The notes beneath the pieces were generated by a model that worked only from the letters and a program-made list of their open reading frames with translations, made no database searches and was not told the origin of the DNA. DNA of 64,000 nucleotides from Agelas oroides (Eukaryota; Porifera; Demospongiae; Agelasida; Agelasidae), in contig OX422199.1 of the NCBI GenBank assembly GCA_949130485.1, positions 1,702,902 through 1,766,901 of the forward strand. The letters are read 5' to 3'. Both the position numbers and the translations under genes were made by a program. Each line of letters starts with the position of its first letter. Position 1 is the first letter of the stretch. This document shows positions 10,702 through 22,110 of this stretch, in pieces.

Positions 10702-10972
10702 AAGGCTTCATTTTGTGGACCAATACATGCCAATGTTGAGAGTGTAATTTTAGGCAACAATATGTGCAAGCTAGTGCTCAGTGTATTGAATTAAAAAAAA
10801 TTTTTTTTTTGCTTGATATATTTTGGACCATATTGGATAGTAATATAAAAGGGAACTTAACATTCAAACCATTGGATACACTCAAGCTAGTGCATATATT
10901 GAGATCTGATACCAAATGAATTTACACAGGAACCTTACACGCAAGACTACAGAGCAGCTACATATACCATTA
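10702..10972. other. 3' flank of collagen unit 2
   Basis: Nothing coding. It shows the family 3' flank (cattcaaaccattggatacact) and an A/T homopolymer tract near 10793-10810. No canonical AATAAA is seen at a useful distance. Confidence 0.5.
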
Positions 10973-10978
10973 CACGAG

Positions 10979-11244
10979 TTAGCGTGCAATATCGCGAGTT
11001 ATTACACACTAACAAGTATAATAAAAAATGTTTATTACCATTACCACTACAGTGTCGTGTCTCTTCTCACACAATACTGAGTAACTCGCCGTTCGAAAGC
11101 ACCGGTTCTAATTAAAGCACATTGTGGTTGCTAGGATACCGCATAGACCTCTGCCCGTGCAATAACAGCCGTGCAATATTGTGTGATATTGCACGGCACG
11201 GGAATAGGAAAATACTGTTGTAGAAATATCAACTGGATAATAAA
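10979..11244 (+). mobile_element. Dispersed repeat, copy 1
   Basis: Closely similar to 26669-26963, from ttacacgagttagcgtgc to tcaactggataataaa. It contains the internal hairpin gtgcaatattgtgtgatattgcac region. The two copies have no collagen flanks in common, which argues for independent insertions of one element; ends and TSD are not certain. Confidence 0.65.
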
Positions 11245-11289
11245 TGTGGTTATCTGACTACAATACAAACATCAGTGTTCCTTTACTAC

Positions 11290-11579
11290 ACATGATGTCA
11301 CCAGTTAACACATTGACAGAACACCATACCACCATGCATGTGGCATCAATACAAATAGAATAATATTCAGCAACTAAAAAGATTTTACATGATGTAGCAT
11401 GGTTTTCCACTGGCTATACTGCACTTGTTGCTCTGATAGTTGCACAAGTTGCAGTTGTCTTATATCAAACTATTCCACAGCACTGGTGCAGGAAGTACAA
11501 GAATGCAACTGGCGAAGGTGGTGATTACTAGCACTATGCAGTGCAGTTTGTGCCAAATAGAGGGTAATACTTTGTGAAT
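11290..11579 (+). pseudogene. Deletion relic: exon 1 fused to the end of exon 2
   Basis: A distal box and proximal promoter are present, with a damaged TATA (ggctatactgcac). The ATG at 11503 starts MQLAKVVITS; then the sequence jumps directly to the last ~25 nt of the collagen exon (gtgcagtttgtgccaaatag) in another frame. An internal deletion removed the rest of exon 1, the intron and nearly all of exon 2. Confidence 0.75.
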
Positions 11580-12377
11580 TAGTTACATGCCGACAGTTGA
11601 GTGTAATTTGAAACAACAATATGTATGTACGTACATTCTAATGCTGAGTGTATCTTTAGTACTAACATAAATAGGTATTTACATTTGAGGTGCCAAACAC
11701 ACTGCAGATACACGCATTGAGGCCAAAATTTCAGGAAAGTTACACAGGTACCTTATTACGCATTTGGAAAAAGAAGTCACATAAATAAAGATAGAAAAAA
11801 ACTCACTAATTCCTGTAACATGATGGTCCAGGAGTGGAAGTATCTATAAAGATATCCAGTCTTCAGACAAGACTACAAAGCAGCGTTATGATGAACACCA
11901 AGCTGAACAATCTTCTCAGAAGTGCTAAAGAGTACACCACATTCACTAACAATCAGTAAGCAAAGATTTTTACTCCGAAGAGTGTTAACACAGCTGCCCC
12001 ATACATGTAACAGTCATGACTGAACCATATGTCTTACTGATAGAGTTGACCTAGTTCAGGTCAATACAACATAGCAACAGTACTGGGTATTTGGGGATAT
12101 CTGATCACAATTTACTACATAATTATGATGTCACAAGTTAACACATTGACAGAACACCATACCACTGTGTGTATGTAACTATTACAACCATGAATATTAA
12201 CCAACAGCTCAAACTTGTACATGACGTAGTATGATTTTCAACTGGCTATAAAAAACTCCACACTTGGTGCTCACTGATCTTTTGAAAGTTCCACAATTTG
12301 TAGTTCACTTATCTTAACTGCTCAAAGAAAAAATTAAGTTGCAGTTGTCTCATATAACTGCTGCAGGGTTAACAAGA

Positions 12378-12447
12378 ATGCAAGTGGCAAACAAGGTGAT
12401 TACAAGTGCTTTGATCCTTGTGGCATGTGCAGAAGGGCTGCCTGAAG
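12378..12447 (+). pseudogene. Orphan collagen signal-peptide exon (copy B)
   Basis: A 70-nt exon encodes MQVANKVITSALILVACAEG and is followed by donor GTAAAAG. No collagen exon lies within the duplication block, so this and 5163 were probably duplicated as orphans. Confidence 0.75.
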
Positions 12448-13199
12448 GTAAAAGTTGCATGTTGAAATGCATTTTGTAATGCAGGATTGGTACAGGTTTT
12501 CTCAAAATTACATAACTTGGTCATAGCCTGCATGCTAATCTCGTCAAGAGTATGATCACTGTCCTTACCAAGTATCCATGTTTTCTTGTCACTGACAATG
12601 GAGTTGGATTATCTGTGAACTCACGTACTGAGGGCGGCAATGCAAGACTATAGACAAGTGTGATGTGTTGCTAACAACAGCAAGCTGAACACAGCCTTCC
12701 TTGAAGCACCGACCTCAGATGTATACCAGGTAGAGAACAAACATTATTCTGCTGCAGATTTTAAGCATTTGAAGTACATTATCTCCAAACTTTCGAAAAG
12801 GTAGAACTCACATGTTCAGATACATAACACAGTTGCCGTAGATATTAATGCAAATATATTCCACTTATCAGTCCAGGCTGATAAAGTTTTGATGTGAGCA
12901 AGTTACATTTTTTCATGTAGTACATGTACAAGAGGATTTATACAATACTGACAATATCTTGAACTAGACTTTGCAAATGATTATTGTTGCCACACTATAA
13001 AGCTGCTTTAACCATAGAGTATAGTTATCCTGGTTGCAGACAAGCTGAAGAGACAGTGGTCATGTACGAGAAGCAAGTTGTATTAGACAAGCAATGGCTC
13101 AGGACCACTAGCCTTACCACGATGATCCTGCGGATAGTAAACACCAAAGGAGTCAGCTTGAGTGCATAAACAACCGCAGTTTGTTTAATACAAAACAGG

Positions 13200-13720
13200 T
13201 GACTCCATTGCAGATGTTGAGTGGTTACTGTCTCATGACCTCACAGATAGTATCACTAAACATTCATGAGAAAGTCACCTCTAAAGCATGCACAGCCATG
13301 ACCCTGCAGTTGTTTGATGTAAACAGGCGACTCCATCGCAGATGTTCAGTGATTATTTTCTTATGATCTTGCAGACAGTAATCCCCAGACCATCTGTGAG
13401 GGATTTCACCTGCTTGTATTAAATGACCGCAGGATCATGGCTGTGCATGTTCTAGATGTGACTTTCTCACGAATGTTCAGAGATTACTATCTGCAAGGTC
13501 ATGAGGCAGTAACAACTGAACATCTGTGATGGAGCCACCTGCTCGTAATAAAGATCATGGCTCTACACGCTCAAGGGGCAATTCCCTCACAGATGTTCAG
13601 GGATTACCATCTGTACAATCGTGAGACAGTAATCTCTAAACATCTGTGAGGAAGTTACCTGTTTGCATCAAGAGCATGAAAAGGTCGATCAGACTCTCTC
13701 ACAGATGTTCTGAGGAACTA
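13200..13720. repeat. Interleaved hairpin array, copy B
   Basis: Same alternating tcacagatgttcag / ctgaacatctgtga stems and ccgcaggatcatgg spacers as 5985-6465. Confidence 0.75.
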
Positions 13721-14120
13721 TTGCAGTTGTACAACCAAAAGGTCGTGCACATGTAGCCTGACTGGTTCCACTCATACTCTCATACCCCAGACAGAGATTT
13801 ATCTGTCTGAGTATGAGGACAATCGAGAGTCCACATTTGCATGAAATAGAACTGTTTCAGACTAAGACTTCTAAGACTGCTTCTAGTGGCTTCTCAAACT
13901 AGCTGGATGCTGAAAATATGCCACATGACAACTTTGAATGTACCTGAGTGACACCCAGGTATTTTGGAAAATTCAGCAACCATTCAGTTGGCAATAAGCA
14001 CATTTTCCAGTGTATGAACAGTTTAGTCTTGTGCGCTTCTTGCAAGTGGCAGTGAAAAATGTGGTAGCTAGCTCATTAAACTGGTATGGTCATGGTACGG
14101 CCAACACTAACACAGCAATG

Positions 14121-14174
14121 GTACTGTACCCAGGCCGTTTCTTCTACGAACGGCCTGGGTACAGTACGAGGCTA
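14121..14174. mobile_element. Short hairpin insertion of the TAGCCTCG family
   Basis: The stem gtacccaggccgt / acggcctgggtac closes on a 10-nt loop and the end carries cgaggcta. A ~29-bp direct repeat starting ggccaacactaacacagc lies on both sides (14099 and 14175), longer than the 9-bp duplications elsewhere, so a local duplication also happened. Confidence 0.55.
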
Positions 14175-14276
14175 GGCCAACACTAACACAGCAATGGTAC
14201 TGTGCATATCATCTAATCACATTGATAGTCAGTGAAAATGAACTTTAAATACACATATGCTTTTATTGCAAAATTA

Positions 14277-14411
14277 TGATCCCACAAGTTTACAAATTGA
14301 CAGTAAACTATACCACTACACATGTGCCAGCAGTACAGCTATGAATATTATTCAGCATGCAACTTTAGAAATATTACATGACGTAGCATGGTTTTCCACT
14401 GACTATAAAAA
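14277..14411 (+). promoter_or_regulatory. Promoter of collagen unit 3
   Basis: A degenerate distal box (cccacaagtttacaaattga), a CRE/ATF-like TGACGTAG at 14379-14386 and a TATA box at 14404-14411, 105 bp from ATG 14509. The TGACGTAG octamer recurs at the same place in most sister promoters. Confidence 0.75.
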
Positions 14412-14508
14412 TCACTGCACTTGTAGCTCACTGACATTCTGACAGTTGCACAAGTTGCAGTTGTCTCATATCAAACTATTCCACAGTACTGGTGCAGGAA
14501 TAACAAGA

Positions 14509-15623
14509 ATGCAACTGGCAAAGGTGGTGATTGTAAGTGCTTTGGTCCTTGCAGCATGTGCAGAGGGGCTGCCTGAAGGTAAAGATTGTGTGTTGAAATG
14601 TACTCCAGACAAAAATTTTCCAGACTGCAGACCTACGAAGGCTGTTATACTGAAGTGGACTGTAGTATGAACTTTAACGTGCTCACTGTGTGTACTGGTA
14701 ATGAGTAGGTCCTTTAGTTACCATCAGGGAAAGTGAAATGTGAAATAGCTATCATCCGAGAGAGAAAGAAAAATACTTATAGGCTATCATTTAGTAGTCA
14801 ATGGGATTGTTATATTTTTGTGTGATGTTTGGTACATTGCTTGTGTTTTTACTAAATCTCCTACTATTCTGCACTCTGTTTTGTAGCTGGAGCTCTGGAC
14901 AGGTCCCAGAGGAGTGCTGACACTCAGAGTAGAGTGAACAGTGTGAACACAAGCTCCTTCCCCTACATTGAGGTGCTGCGTGGACGGGATGGAAGAGATG
15001 GACGAGATGGTGTGCCTGGTCCCCGTGGACCACAAGGGCAGAGGGGAGATCAAGGAGTAGCAGGTCCCTCTGGACCAAGGAATGGTGGGGTGGTCTACAC
15101 GAGGTGGGGGAAAAGCAGTTGTCCAAGTGTCTCAGGCACCACACTGGTGTATGCAGGGAGGGCTGGTGGAACATACTATACACATAAGGGAGGAGCAGCC
15201 AACTACCTCTGCATGCCGGATGATCCAGACTATCTCAGCTACCAACCTGGAGTTCAAGGGTGGAACTATGTGTATGGAGCAGAGTATGAATCAAATCAAG
15301 GGCCACTCCGAACTGTTCACAACCACAATGTCCCCTGTGCTGTGTGCTATGCTTCAACAAGGGTGGCAGTCACAATGATCCCAGCTAAAACTCAGTGTCC
15401 ATCAAATTGGACTCTGGAATACTCTGGCTACCTCATGTCAGACTATCGTGGTTATACTACCACCACGTATGAGTGTGTTGACAAAAATCCAGACTCATTG
15501 CCAGGCAGTGGTTCAAGTACTGAAGGTGCTTTGTTTTACCATGTTGAAGCCAGCTGCAATGGAATGCTGTGCCCACCTTATGATCCACAGAAAGAACTCA
15601 CCTGTGCAGTTTGTACCAAATAG
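14509..15623 (+). CDS. Short-chain collagen unit 3 (intact, 268 aa)
   Basis: Two exons: 14509-14578 (70 nt, donor GTAAAG) and 14887-15623 (acceptor ttttgtag), joined in phase 1. Predicted protein 268 aa: signal peptide ~1-19 (MQLAKVVIVSALVLAACAEG), linker 24-55 with an NTS sequon, 11 uninterrupted Gly-X-Y triplets 56-88 starting GRDGRDGRD and carrying RGD at 76-78, then a C-terminal domain with 10 cysteines (CxxC-type pairs VPCAVC and LTCAVC) ending CTK. Family knowledge: sponge short-chain collagens are secreted matrix proteins whose C-domain is thought to be distantly related to collagen IV NC1. Variable loops: TYYTH after RAGG, RTVHNH after GPL, DYRGYTTT after YLMS. No defect seen. The ATG is fixed by the 105-bp TATA spacing shared with paralogues. 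Confidence 0.88.
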
Positions 15624-16105
15624 AGAACTTTACTTGGTAAAATAATACATGCCAATTTTGGACAACAATAGGTACATACTATAATGCTGAGTGTATTGAA
15701 TTTAATGTTATTTTGATCTGAACCTTGTTGCACATTGCATGCCAATATATAAAGTGTACTTAACATTCAAACTGTTGGATACACTCAAGCTAGTGCATCC
15801 ATTGAGACCAAGATGTCACAAGTTGACACATTAATACACAACACTATGTTCTGTGCATGTGCCATCAATACAACTATGAATAGCACTCAACAACCAAAAA
15901 ATTTAACATGACGTAAACATGGTTTTTCACGTTATTATAGTGAGTCCATGATACCAAATGAATTTACACAGAACTTTTGAAGGTTACATAACTGTATACA
16001 TGTGGTCTTCTCTGCAGCATGATGGTGTAGGATTATCCTGTTATGTAATTATGCCTACAGAGCTGCTGCATGGGGTTATCTGACCACAATCACTGTTTCT
16101 TTGCT
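15624..16105. other. Intergenic, collagen 3' flank
   Basis: Nothing coding. It contains the family 3' flank, a distal TGTCA-N5-TGACA box copy near 15812-15826 without a following TATA, and a truncated second upstream block. Confidence 0.5.
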
Positions 16106-16109
16106 ATGA

Positions 16110-16241
16110 TGTCACAAGTTTACAAATTGACAGAAAACTATACCACTACACATGTGCCAGCAGTACAGCTATGAATATTATTCAGCATGCAACTTTAGAA
16201 ATGTTACATGATGTAGCATGGTTTTCCACTGACTATAAAAA
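16110..16241 (+). promoter_or_regulatory. Promoter of collagen unit 4
   Basis: TGTCA box at 16110 with a degenerate partner, a tgatgtag variant of the TGACGTAG octamer, and TATA at 16234-16241, 105 bp from ATG 16339. Confidence 0.75.
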
Positions 16242-16338
16242 TCACTGCACTTGTTGCTCACTGACATTCTGACAGTTGCACAAGTTGCAGTTGTCTCATA
16301 TCAAACTATTCTACAGTACTGGTGCAGGAAGAACAAGA

Positions 16339-17520
16339 ATGCAACTGGTAAAGGTGGTGATTGCAAGTGCTTTGGTCCTTGCAGCATGTGCAGAGGGGCT
16401 ATCTAAAGGTAAAGATTGTGTGTTGAAAAGTACTGCAGAAAAAAAACTGTCCAGACTGCAGACTTAGGCTGTTATACTGAAGTAGACTGTAGTATGAAGT
16501 TTAATGTGCTCACTATGTGTACTGGTAATGAATAGGTCCTTTAGTTACCATCAGAGAGAAAGTGAAAATACTTATAGTTATCATTTAGTAGTCAGTAGAA
16601 TTGCTATATTTTAGTGTGACGTTTGGTGCATTGTTTTTGTTTGGTACTAAATGCCTTACTATCCTGAACTCTAGGTGGAGCTATCATTTAGTAGTCAATG
16701 GGATTGTTATATTTTGGTGTGATATTTGGTGCATTACTTGTGTTTTGTAGTAATGTCTTACTATCCTGCGTTCCATTTTGTAGCTGGAGCTCTGCATAGG
16801 CCCCAGAGGAGTGCTGACGCTCAGAGTGGAGGGAACACTGTGAACACAAGCTCCTTCCCCTACATTGAGGTGCTGCGTGGACGGGATGGAAGAGATGGAC
16901 GAGATGGAGTGCCTGGTCCTCGTGGACCTCAAGGGCAAAGGGGAGACCGAGGAGTAGCAGGTCCCCCTGGACCAAGGAATGGTGGAGTGGTCTACACGAG
17001 ATGGGGGAAAGGCAGTTGCCCAAATGTCTTGGGTACCACACTGGTGTATGCAGGGAGGGCTGGTGGAACGTGGTATGCACATAAGGGAGGAGCAGCCAAC
17101 TACCTCTGCATGCCCGATGATCCAGACTATCTCAGCTATTCACCTGGAGTCCAAGGTATCAGCCATGTGTATGGGGCAGAGTATGAGACACATCAAGGCC
17201 CACTGACAGCTGTTTACCAGCACAATGTCCCCTGTGCTGTGTGCTATGCTTCAACAAGGGTGGCAGTCACAATGATCCCAGCTAAAACTCAATGTCCATC
17301 AAATTGGACTCTGGAGTACTCTGGCTACCTCATGTCAGAAGCATCTAGTCACAATCGTGCCATGTATGAGTGTGTTGACAAAAACCCAGACTCAGTGCCA
17401 GGCAGTGCTTCTAATACTAATGGTGCTTTGTTTTACCATGTTGAAGCCAACTGCAATGGAATGCTGTGCCCACCTTATGATCCACAGAAAGAACTTACCT
17501 GCGCAGTTTGTACCAAGTAG
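16339..17520 (+). CDS. Short-chain collagen unit 4 (intact, 268 aa)
   Basis: Exon 1 16339-16408 encodes MQLVKVVIASALVLAACAEG and then LSK instead of LPE; donor GTAAAG. Exon 2 16784-17520 follows acceptor ccattttgtag. The intron holds a tandem duplication: the gctatcatttagtagtcaatgg stretch occurs near 16576 and again at 16679, so a second weak acceptor (gaactctag, 16666-16674) precedes the true one. Protein: signal peptide, linker, 11 Gly-X-Y triplets with RGD followed by R (QRGDRG), then the 10-Cys C-domain. Variable loops: TWYAH, TAVYQH, EASSHNR. An NWT sequon lies in the C-domain. Together with unit 5 it was duplicated as a block to give units 6 and 7. Confidence 0.87.
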
Positions 17521-17644
17521 AGGACATTACTTTGTAAACACATAATGCATGCCAATTTTGGACAATATGTACATGCTAATGCTGAGCGTATCGAATTTTT
17601 GTTAATCGTCTTCATATTATTTTGATCTGAACCTTATTGCATAT

Positions 17645-18244
17645 GTGACCCGCTGAGTGAAAATCCAGCACATCCCGCATTTTATGAAAATCAAGATAAA
17701 ACCGGAAATTGGTATATCGATGTTCAATTGTGCGGCAGTGGAAAAATGGAAGCGATCGGTTGCTTGGTTCCCGAGTTGCGGAGCGAAAAGCATCATGGAT
17801 ACGGAACGCAACTTTTCGAGAAAATGCAATGTCTCCGTATACTATCGTGGTTACGTAAAATCGACACGTGTTCTTGTAAAAAAGCTTGAAAGTTGGCAAA
17901 GACAGATGGGAAAGACAACAGTTATAAAAGCGGGGGCTTACATCATGTCTATAGACAGAAAGACAACCGTATACAGACTGGAAGCTTGTGAATCGCGTTT
18001 TTTGAAGAACATGTACCAGATGTCCATAGCAACGTGTTCCCGTATTTTGCTGACCTGCCTAAGCTTATATCGTTGTTATAGTAGCAGAGCTGGGCTTCAT
18101 AATTCAGTATGATACAGTGCAAGCCCCCTGTGACACGTTGGTGCAATAATCTGAGTTTCGCTGGAAAACGACCTGTGCAGATAAAATCGCCTCTAACTCA
18201 AATTCAATACTTGTGGGAAGTGCCGGGTTTCGCTCAGCGGGTCA
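17645..18244 (+). mobile_element. TIR element behind collagen unit 4
   Basis: The ends are gtgacccgctgagtgaaaa and ttcgctcagcgggtca, inverted repeats of ~14-18 bp. It lies inside the family 3' flank (left gcatat, right tatattgcatg), consistent with a 3-bp TAT duplication as in PIF/Harbinger elements (inferred). It carries an open stretch 17657-18112 (151 codons) of unknown meaning, altered in the sister copy at 22111 by an extra ~30 bp. No transposase motif recognised. Confidence 0.7.
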
Positions 18245-18790
18245 TATATTGCATGCCAATATACAAAGGGTGTTTAACATTCAAACTGTGGATACACTCA
18301 AGCTAGTGCATATATTGAGACCAATATGTCACGAGTTGACACATCATTCCACAACAGCATGTTCTGTGCATGTGCCATCAATACAACCATGAAAACTACT
18401 CAAAACCAAACAAAATTAAGCATGGTTTTTCACTAGGGTTATTATAGTGAGTCCATGATACCAAATGAATTTACACAGGAACATTATATGACTTGAAGGT
18501 TACATAACTGTATAGATGTACAATCAATTATATGATTTTGATACTTTTCAGTATATTGCATGACAATACAAAAGGGTACTTAACATTTAAACAATACACT
18601 CAAGTCATATATTGAAGCCAAGATACCAGACAAATTTACACAGGAACCTTATATGACTTCAAGGTAATATACATGTACCTACAGTTAGTGATGCCCACTG
18701 GCTCATCTCTGCGGATTATCCTGTTATGTAATTACGACCACAGAGCTGCTGCATGGGGTTATCTGACCACAATCACTGTTTCTTTGCTAT
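18245..18790. other. Intergenic between units 4 and 5
   Basis: Collagen 3' flank followed by two partly repeated blocks (ataccaaatgaatttacacagg near 18459 and ataccagacaaatttacaca near 18630). No gene seen. Confidence 0.5.
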
Positions 18791-18796
18791 ATATGA

Positions 18797-18913
18797 TGTC
18801 ACAAGTTGACACATTGACAGTAAACTATATCACTATGCACACGCCAATAATACAACTACAACTCAACAACTTATTTTACATGACGTAGCATGGTTTTCCA
18901 CTGGCTATAAAAA
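18797..18913 (+). promoter_or_regulatory. Promoter of collagen unit 5
   Basis: Perfect TGTCA-N5-TGACA box at 18797-18811, TGACGTAG octamer near 18881, TATA at 18906-18913, 105 bp from ATG 19011. Confidence 0.78.
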
Positions 18914-19010
18914 TCACTGCACTTGTTGCTCACTGACATTCTGACAGTTGCACAAATTACAGTTGTTTCATATCAAACTATTCCACAGCACTGGTGCAGG
19001 AAGCACAAGA

Positions 19011-20047
19011 ATGCAACTGGCAAAGGTGGTGATAACAAGTGCTTTGGTCCTTGCAGCATGTGCAGAGGGACTGCCTGAAGGTAAAGATTGTGTGTTGAAA
19101 TGTACTACAAACAAAAATGTTTCCACACTGCATACCTAGGCTGTTGTACTGAAGTGGACTGTAGTATGAATTTTAATGTGCTCACTGTGTGTACCGGTAA
19201 TCAGAGAGAAAGTTAAATTAAATTTAGTAGTCCATGGGATTGTTATATTTTGGTGCGATGTTTGGTGTTTGTACTAAATGTGCTACTATCCTGTACACTA
19301 TTTTGTATACCTGGAGCTCTGCATAGGCCCCAGAGGAGTGCTGACACTCAGAGTAGAGGGAACACTGTGAATACAAGCTCCTTCCCCTACATTGAGGTGC
19401 TGCGTGGACGAGATGGAAGGGATGGACGAGATGGGGTGCCTGGTCCTCGTGGACCACAAGGAGAAAGAGGACACCAAGGAGTAGCAGGTCCCCCTGGACC
19501 AAGAAATGGAGGAGTGGTCTACACGAGGTGGGGGAAAACTAGCTGTCCAAACGTCTCAGGTACCACACTGGTATATGCAGGGAGGACTGGTGGAACATGG
19601 TTTGGAGATAAGGGAGGAGCAGCCAACTACCTCTGCATGCCGGATGATCCAGACTATCTCAGCTACCGATCTGGAGTTCAAGGATTGAACTACGTGTATG
19701 GAGTAGAGTATCAGACAGGGGGAGGACCACTCTCAACTGTTCATGACCACAATGTCCCCTGTGCTGTGTGCTATGCTTCAACAAGGGTGGCAGTCACAAT
19801 GATCCCAGCTAAAACTCTGTGTCCATCAAATTGGACTCTGGAGTACTCTGGCTACCTCATGTCAGACCATCGTATTTACACTACTACCATGTATGAGTGT
19901 GTTGACAAAAACCCAGACTCAGTGCCAGGCAGTGCTTCTAATACTAATGGTGCTTTGTTTTACCATGTTGAAGCCAACTGCAATGGAATGTTGTGCCCAC
20001 CTTATGATCCACAGAAAGAACTCACCTGTGCAGTTTGTACCAAATAG
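19011..20047 (+). CDS. Short-chain collagen unit 5 (266 aa, shifted acceptor)
   Basis: Exon 1 19011-19080 (MQLAKVVITSALVLAACAEG), donor GTAAAG. The usual acceptor tttgtag has mutated to tttgtatac; the next AG is 6 nt into the former exon (ctggag, 19311-19316). Using it, exon 2 is 19317-20047 and the frame is kept, losing two residues (GA) of the linker. Protein: signal peptide, linker ALHRPQRSADTQ, 11 Gly-X-Y triplets in which RGD is replaced by RGH (GERGHQG), then the 10-Cys domain. Extra NVS and NWT sequons. Variable loops TWFGD, STVHDH, DHRIYTT. Otherwise intact; the acceptor use is an inference. Confidence 0.82.
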
Positions 20048-20720
20048 AGGACATTACTTTATAAAATAATGAATGCCAATTTTGGACAACACTTGTATGT
20101 TGAGTGTATTGAATTTTTGTTAATCGTTCCTGATGTTATTTTGATCTGAACCTTGTTGCATATTGCATGTCAATATATAAAGGGTGCTCAACATTCAAAC
20201 TGTTGGATACACTCAAGCTAGTGCATTTATTAAGACCAAGATGTCACAAGTTGACACATTATTACACACCATGTTCTGCGCACGTGCCATCAATACAACT
20301 ATGAATAGCACTCAACAACCCAAAAATTTAACATGACGTAGCATGGTTTTTCACTAGTGTTATTATAGTGAGTCCATGATACCAAATGAATTTACACAGG
20401 AACATTATATGACTTGAAGGTTACAGAACTGTATACATGTACAATCAATTATGTACAGTTACAGATGCCCACTGGTCTTCTCTACCAACACACCTTAACA
20501 TTCAAATTGCCGGGTACACTCAAGGAGCCCAAGATACCGGACAATTTTACACAGGAACTTTATATGAGTTCAAGGTCATATGACCATATATGTACAGTTA
20601 GAGATGCCCACTGGCTCATATCTGCAGCATGATGGTGTAGGATTATCATGTTATTTTTTAGAACTACAGAGCTGCTGCATGGGGTTATCTGACCACAATC
20701 AGTGTTTCTTTGCTATATAT
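20048..20720. other. Intergenic between units 5 and 6
   Basis: Family 3' flank, a TATA-less distal box copy near 20239-20253 and repeated ataccaaatgaatttacacagg blocks. No gene seen. Confidence 0.5.
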
Positions 20721-20722
20721 GA

Positions 20723-20853
20723 TGTCACAAGTTGACACATTGACAGTAAACTATATCACTGTGCATACTCCATTAGTACAACTATATGAATATATTACTC
20801 AACAACTCAAGAATTTTACATGACGTAGCATGGTTTTCCGCTGGCTATAAAAA
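20723..20853 (+). promoter_or_regulatory. Promoter of collagen unit 6
   Basis: Perfect TGTCA-N5-TGACA box at 20723-20737, TGACGTAG near 20821, TATA at 20846-20853, 105 bp from ATG 20951. Confidence 0.78.
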
Positions 20854-20950
20854 TCACTGCACTTGTTGCTCACTGACATTCTGACAGTTGCACAAGGTGA
20901 AGTTGTCTCATATCAAACTATTCCACAGCACTGGTGCAGGAAGAACAAGA

Positions 20951-21986
20951 ATGCAACTGGCAAAGGTGGTGATTACAAGTGTTTTGGTCCTTGCAGCATG
21001 TGCAGAGGGACTGCCTGAAGGTAAAGATTGTGTGTTGAAATGTACTCCAGACAAAAATTTTTCCACACTGCATACCTAGGCTGTTGTACTGAAGTGGACT
21101 GTAGTATGAATTTTAATGTGCTCACTGTGTGTACCAGTAATGAATAGGTCCTTTAGAATTGCTGTATTTTGGTGTGACGTTTGGTGCAATGCTTGTGTTT
21201 TACTATATGTCCTACTATCCTGCACTCTGTTTCGTAGCTGGAGCTCTGCACAGGCCCCAGAGGAGTGCTGACACTCAGAGTGAAGGGAACAGTGTGAACA
21301 CAAGCTCCTTCCCCTACATTGAGGTGTTGCGTGGAAGAGATGGAAGAGATGGACGAGATGGAGTGCCTGGTCCACGTGGACCACAAGGGCAGAGGGGAGA
21401 CCAAGGAGTAGCAGGTCCCCCAGGCCCAAGGAATGGAGGAGTGGTCTACACAAGGTGGGGGAAAAGCAGTTGTCCAAGTGTCTCAGGCACCACACTGGTG
21501 TATGCAGGGAGGGCTGGTGGAACACACTATACACATAAGGGAGGAGCAGCCAACTACCTCTGCATGCCTGATGATCCAGACTATCTCAGCTATTCACCTG
21601 GAGTTCAAGGGTACAACTATGTGTATGGAACTGAGTACCAGTCACATGGAGGACCACTCCAAGCTGTTTACAACCACAATGTTCCCTGTGCTGTGTGCTA
21701 TGCTTCAACAAGGGTGGCAGTGACAATGATCCCAGCTAAAACTCAGTGTCCATCAAATTGGACTCTGGAGTACTCCGGCTACCTCATGTCAGAAGGAAGT
21801 TTGTGGAACGACCACCGTCATCCCACCATGTATGAGTGTGTTGACAAAAACCCTGACTCAGTGCCAGGCAGTGCTTCTAATACTAATGGTGCTTTGTTTT
21901 ACCATGTTGAAGCCAATTGCAATGGAATGCTGTGTCCACCTTATGATCCACAGAAAGAACTTACCTGCGCAGTTTGTACCAAGTAG
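20951..21986 (+). CDS. Short-chain collagen unit 6 (intact, 272 aa)
   Basis: Exon 1 20951-21020 (MQLAKVVITSVLVLAACAEG), donor GTAAAG; exon 2 21238-21986 after tttcgtag. At 272 aa it is the longest of the intact copies, because the loop after YLMS is 4 residues longer (EGSLWNDHRHPT). 11 Gly-X-Y triplets with RGD, 10 mature cysteines, NWT sequon. Variable loops THYTH (shared closely with unit 3) and QAVYNH. The 3' part and 3' flank match unit 4 while the RAGG loop matches unit 3, which suggests gene conversion between copies. Confidence 0.88.
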
Positions 21987-22110
21987 AGGACATTACTTGG
22001 TAAACACATAATGCATGCCAATTTTGGACAATATGTACATGCTAATGTTGAGTGTATTGAATTTTTGTTAATCGTCTTCATATTATTTTGATCTGAACCT
22101 TATTGCATAT

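Larger units (their letters stand above)
11930..14030 (+). repeat. Segmental duplication, copy B
   Basis: Second copy of the block at 4770-6830, with the same internal order: upstream flank, orphan exon 1 at 12378, spacer, hairpin array at 13200-13720, and the cattttccagtgtatgaaca end. Unlike copy A it keeps the TATA region (ggctataaaaaactcc near 12243) but has extra sequence between TATA and ATG. Confidence 0.8.
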
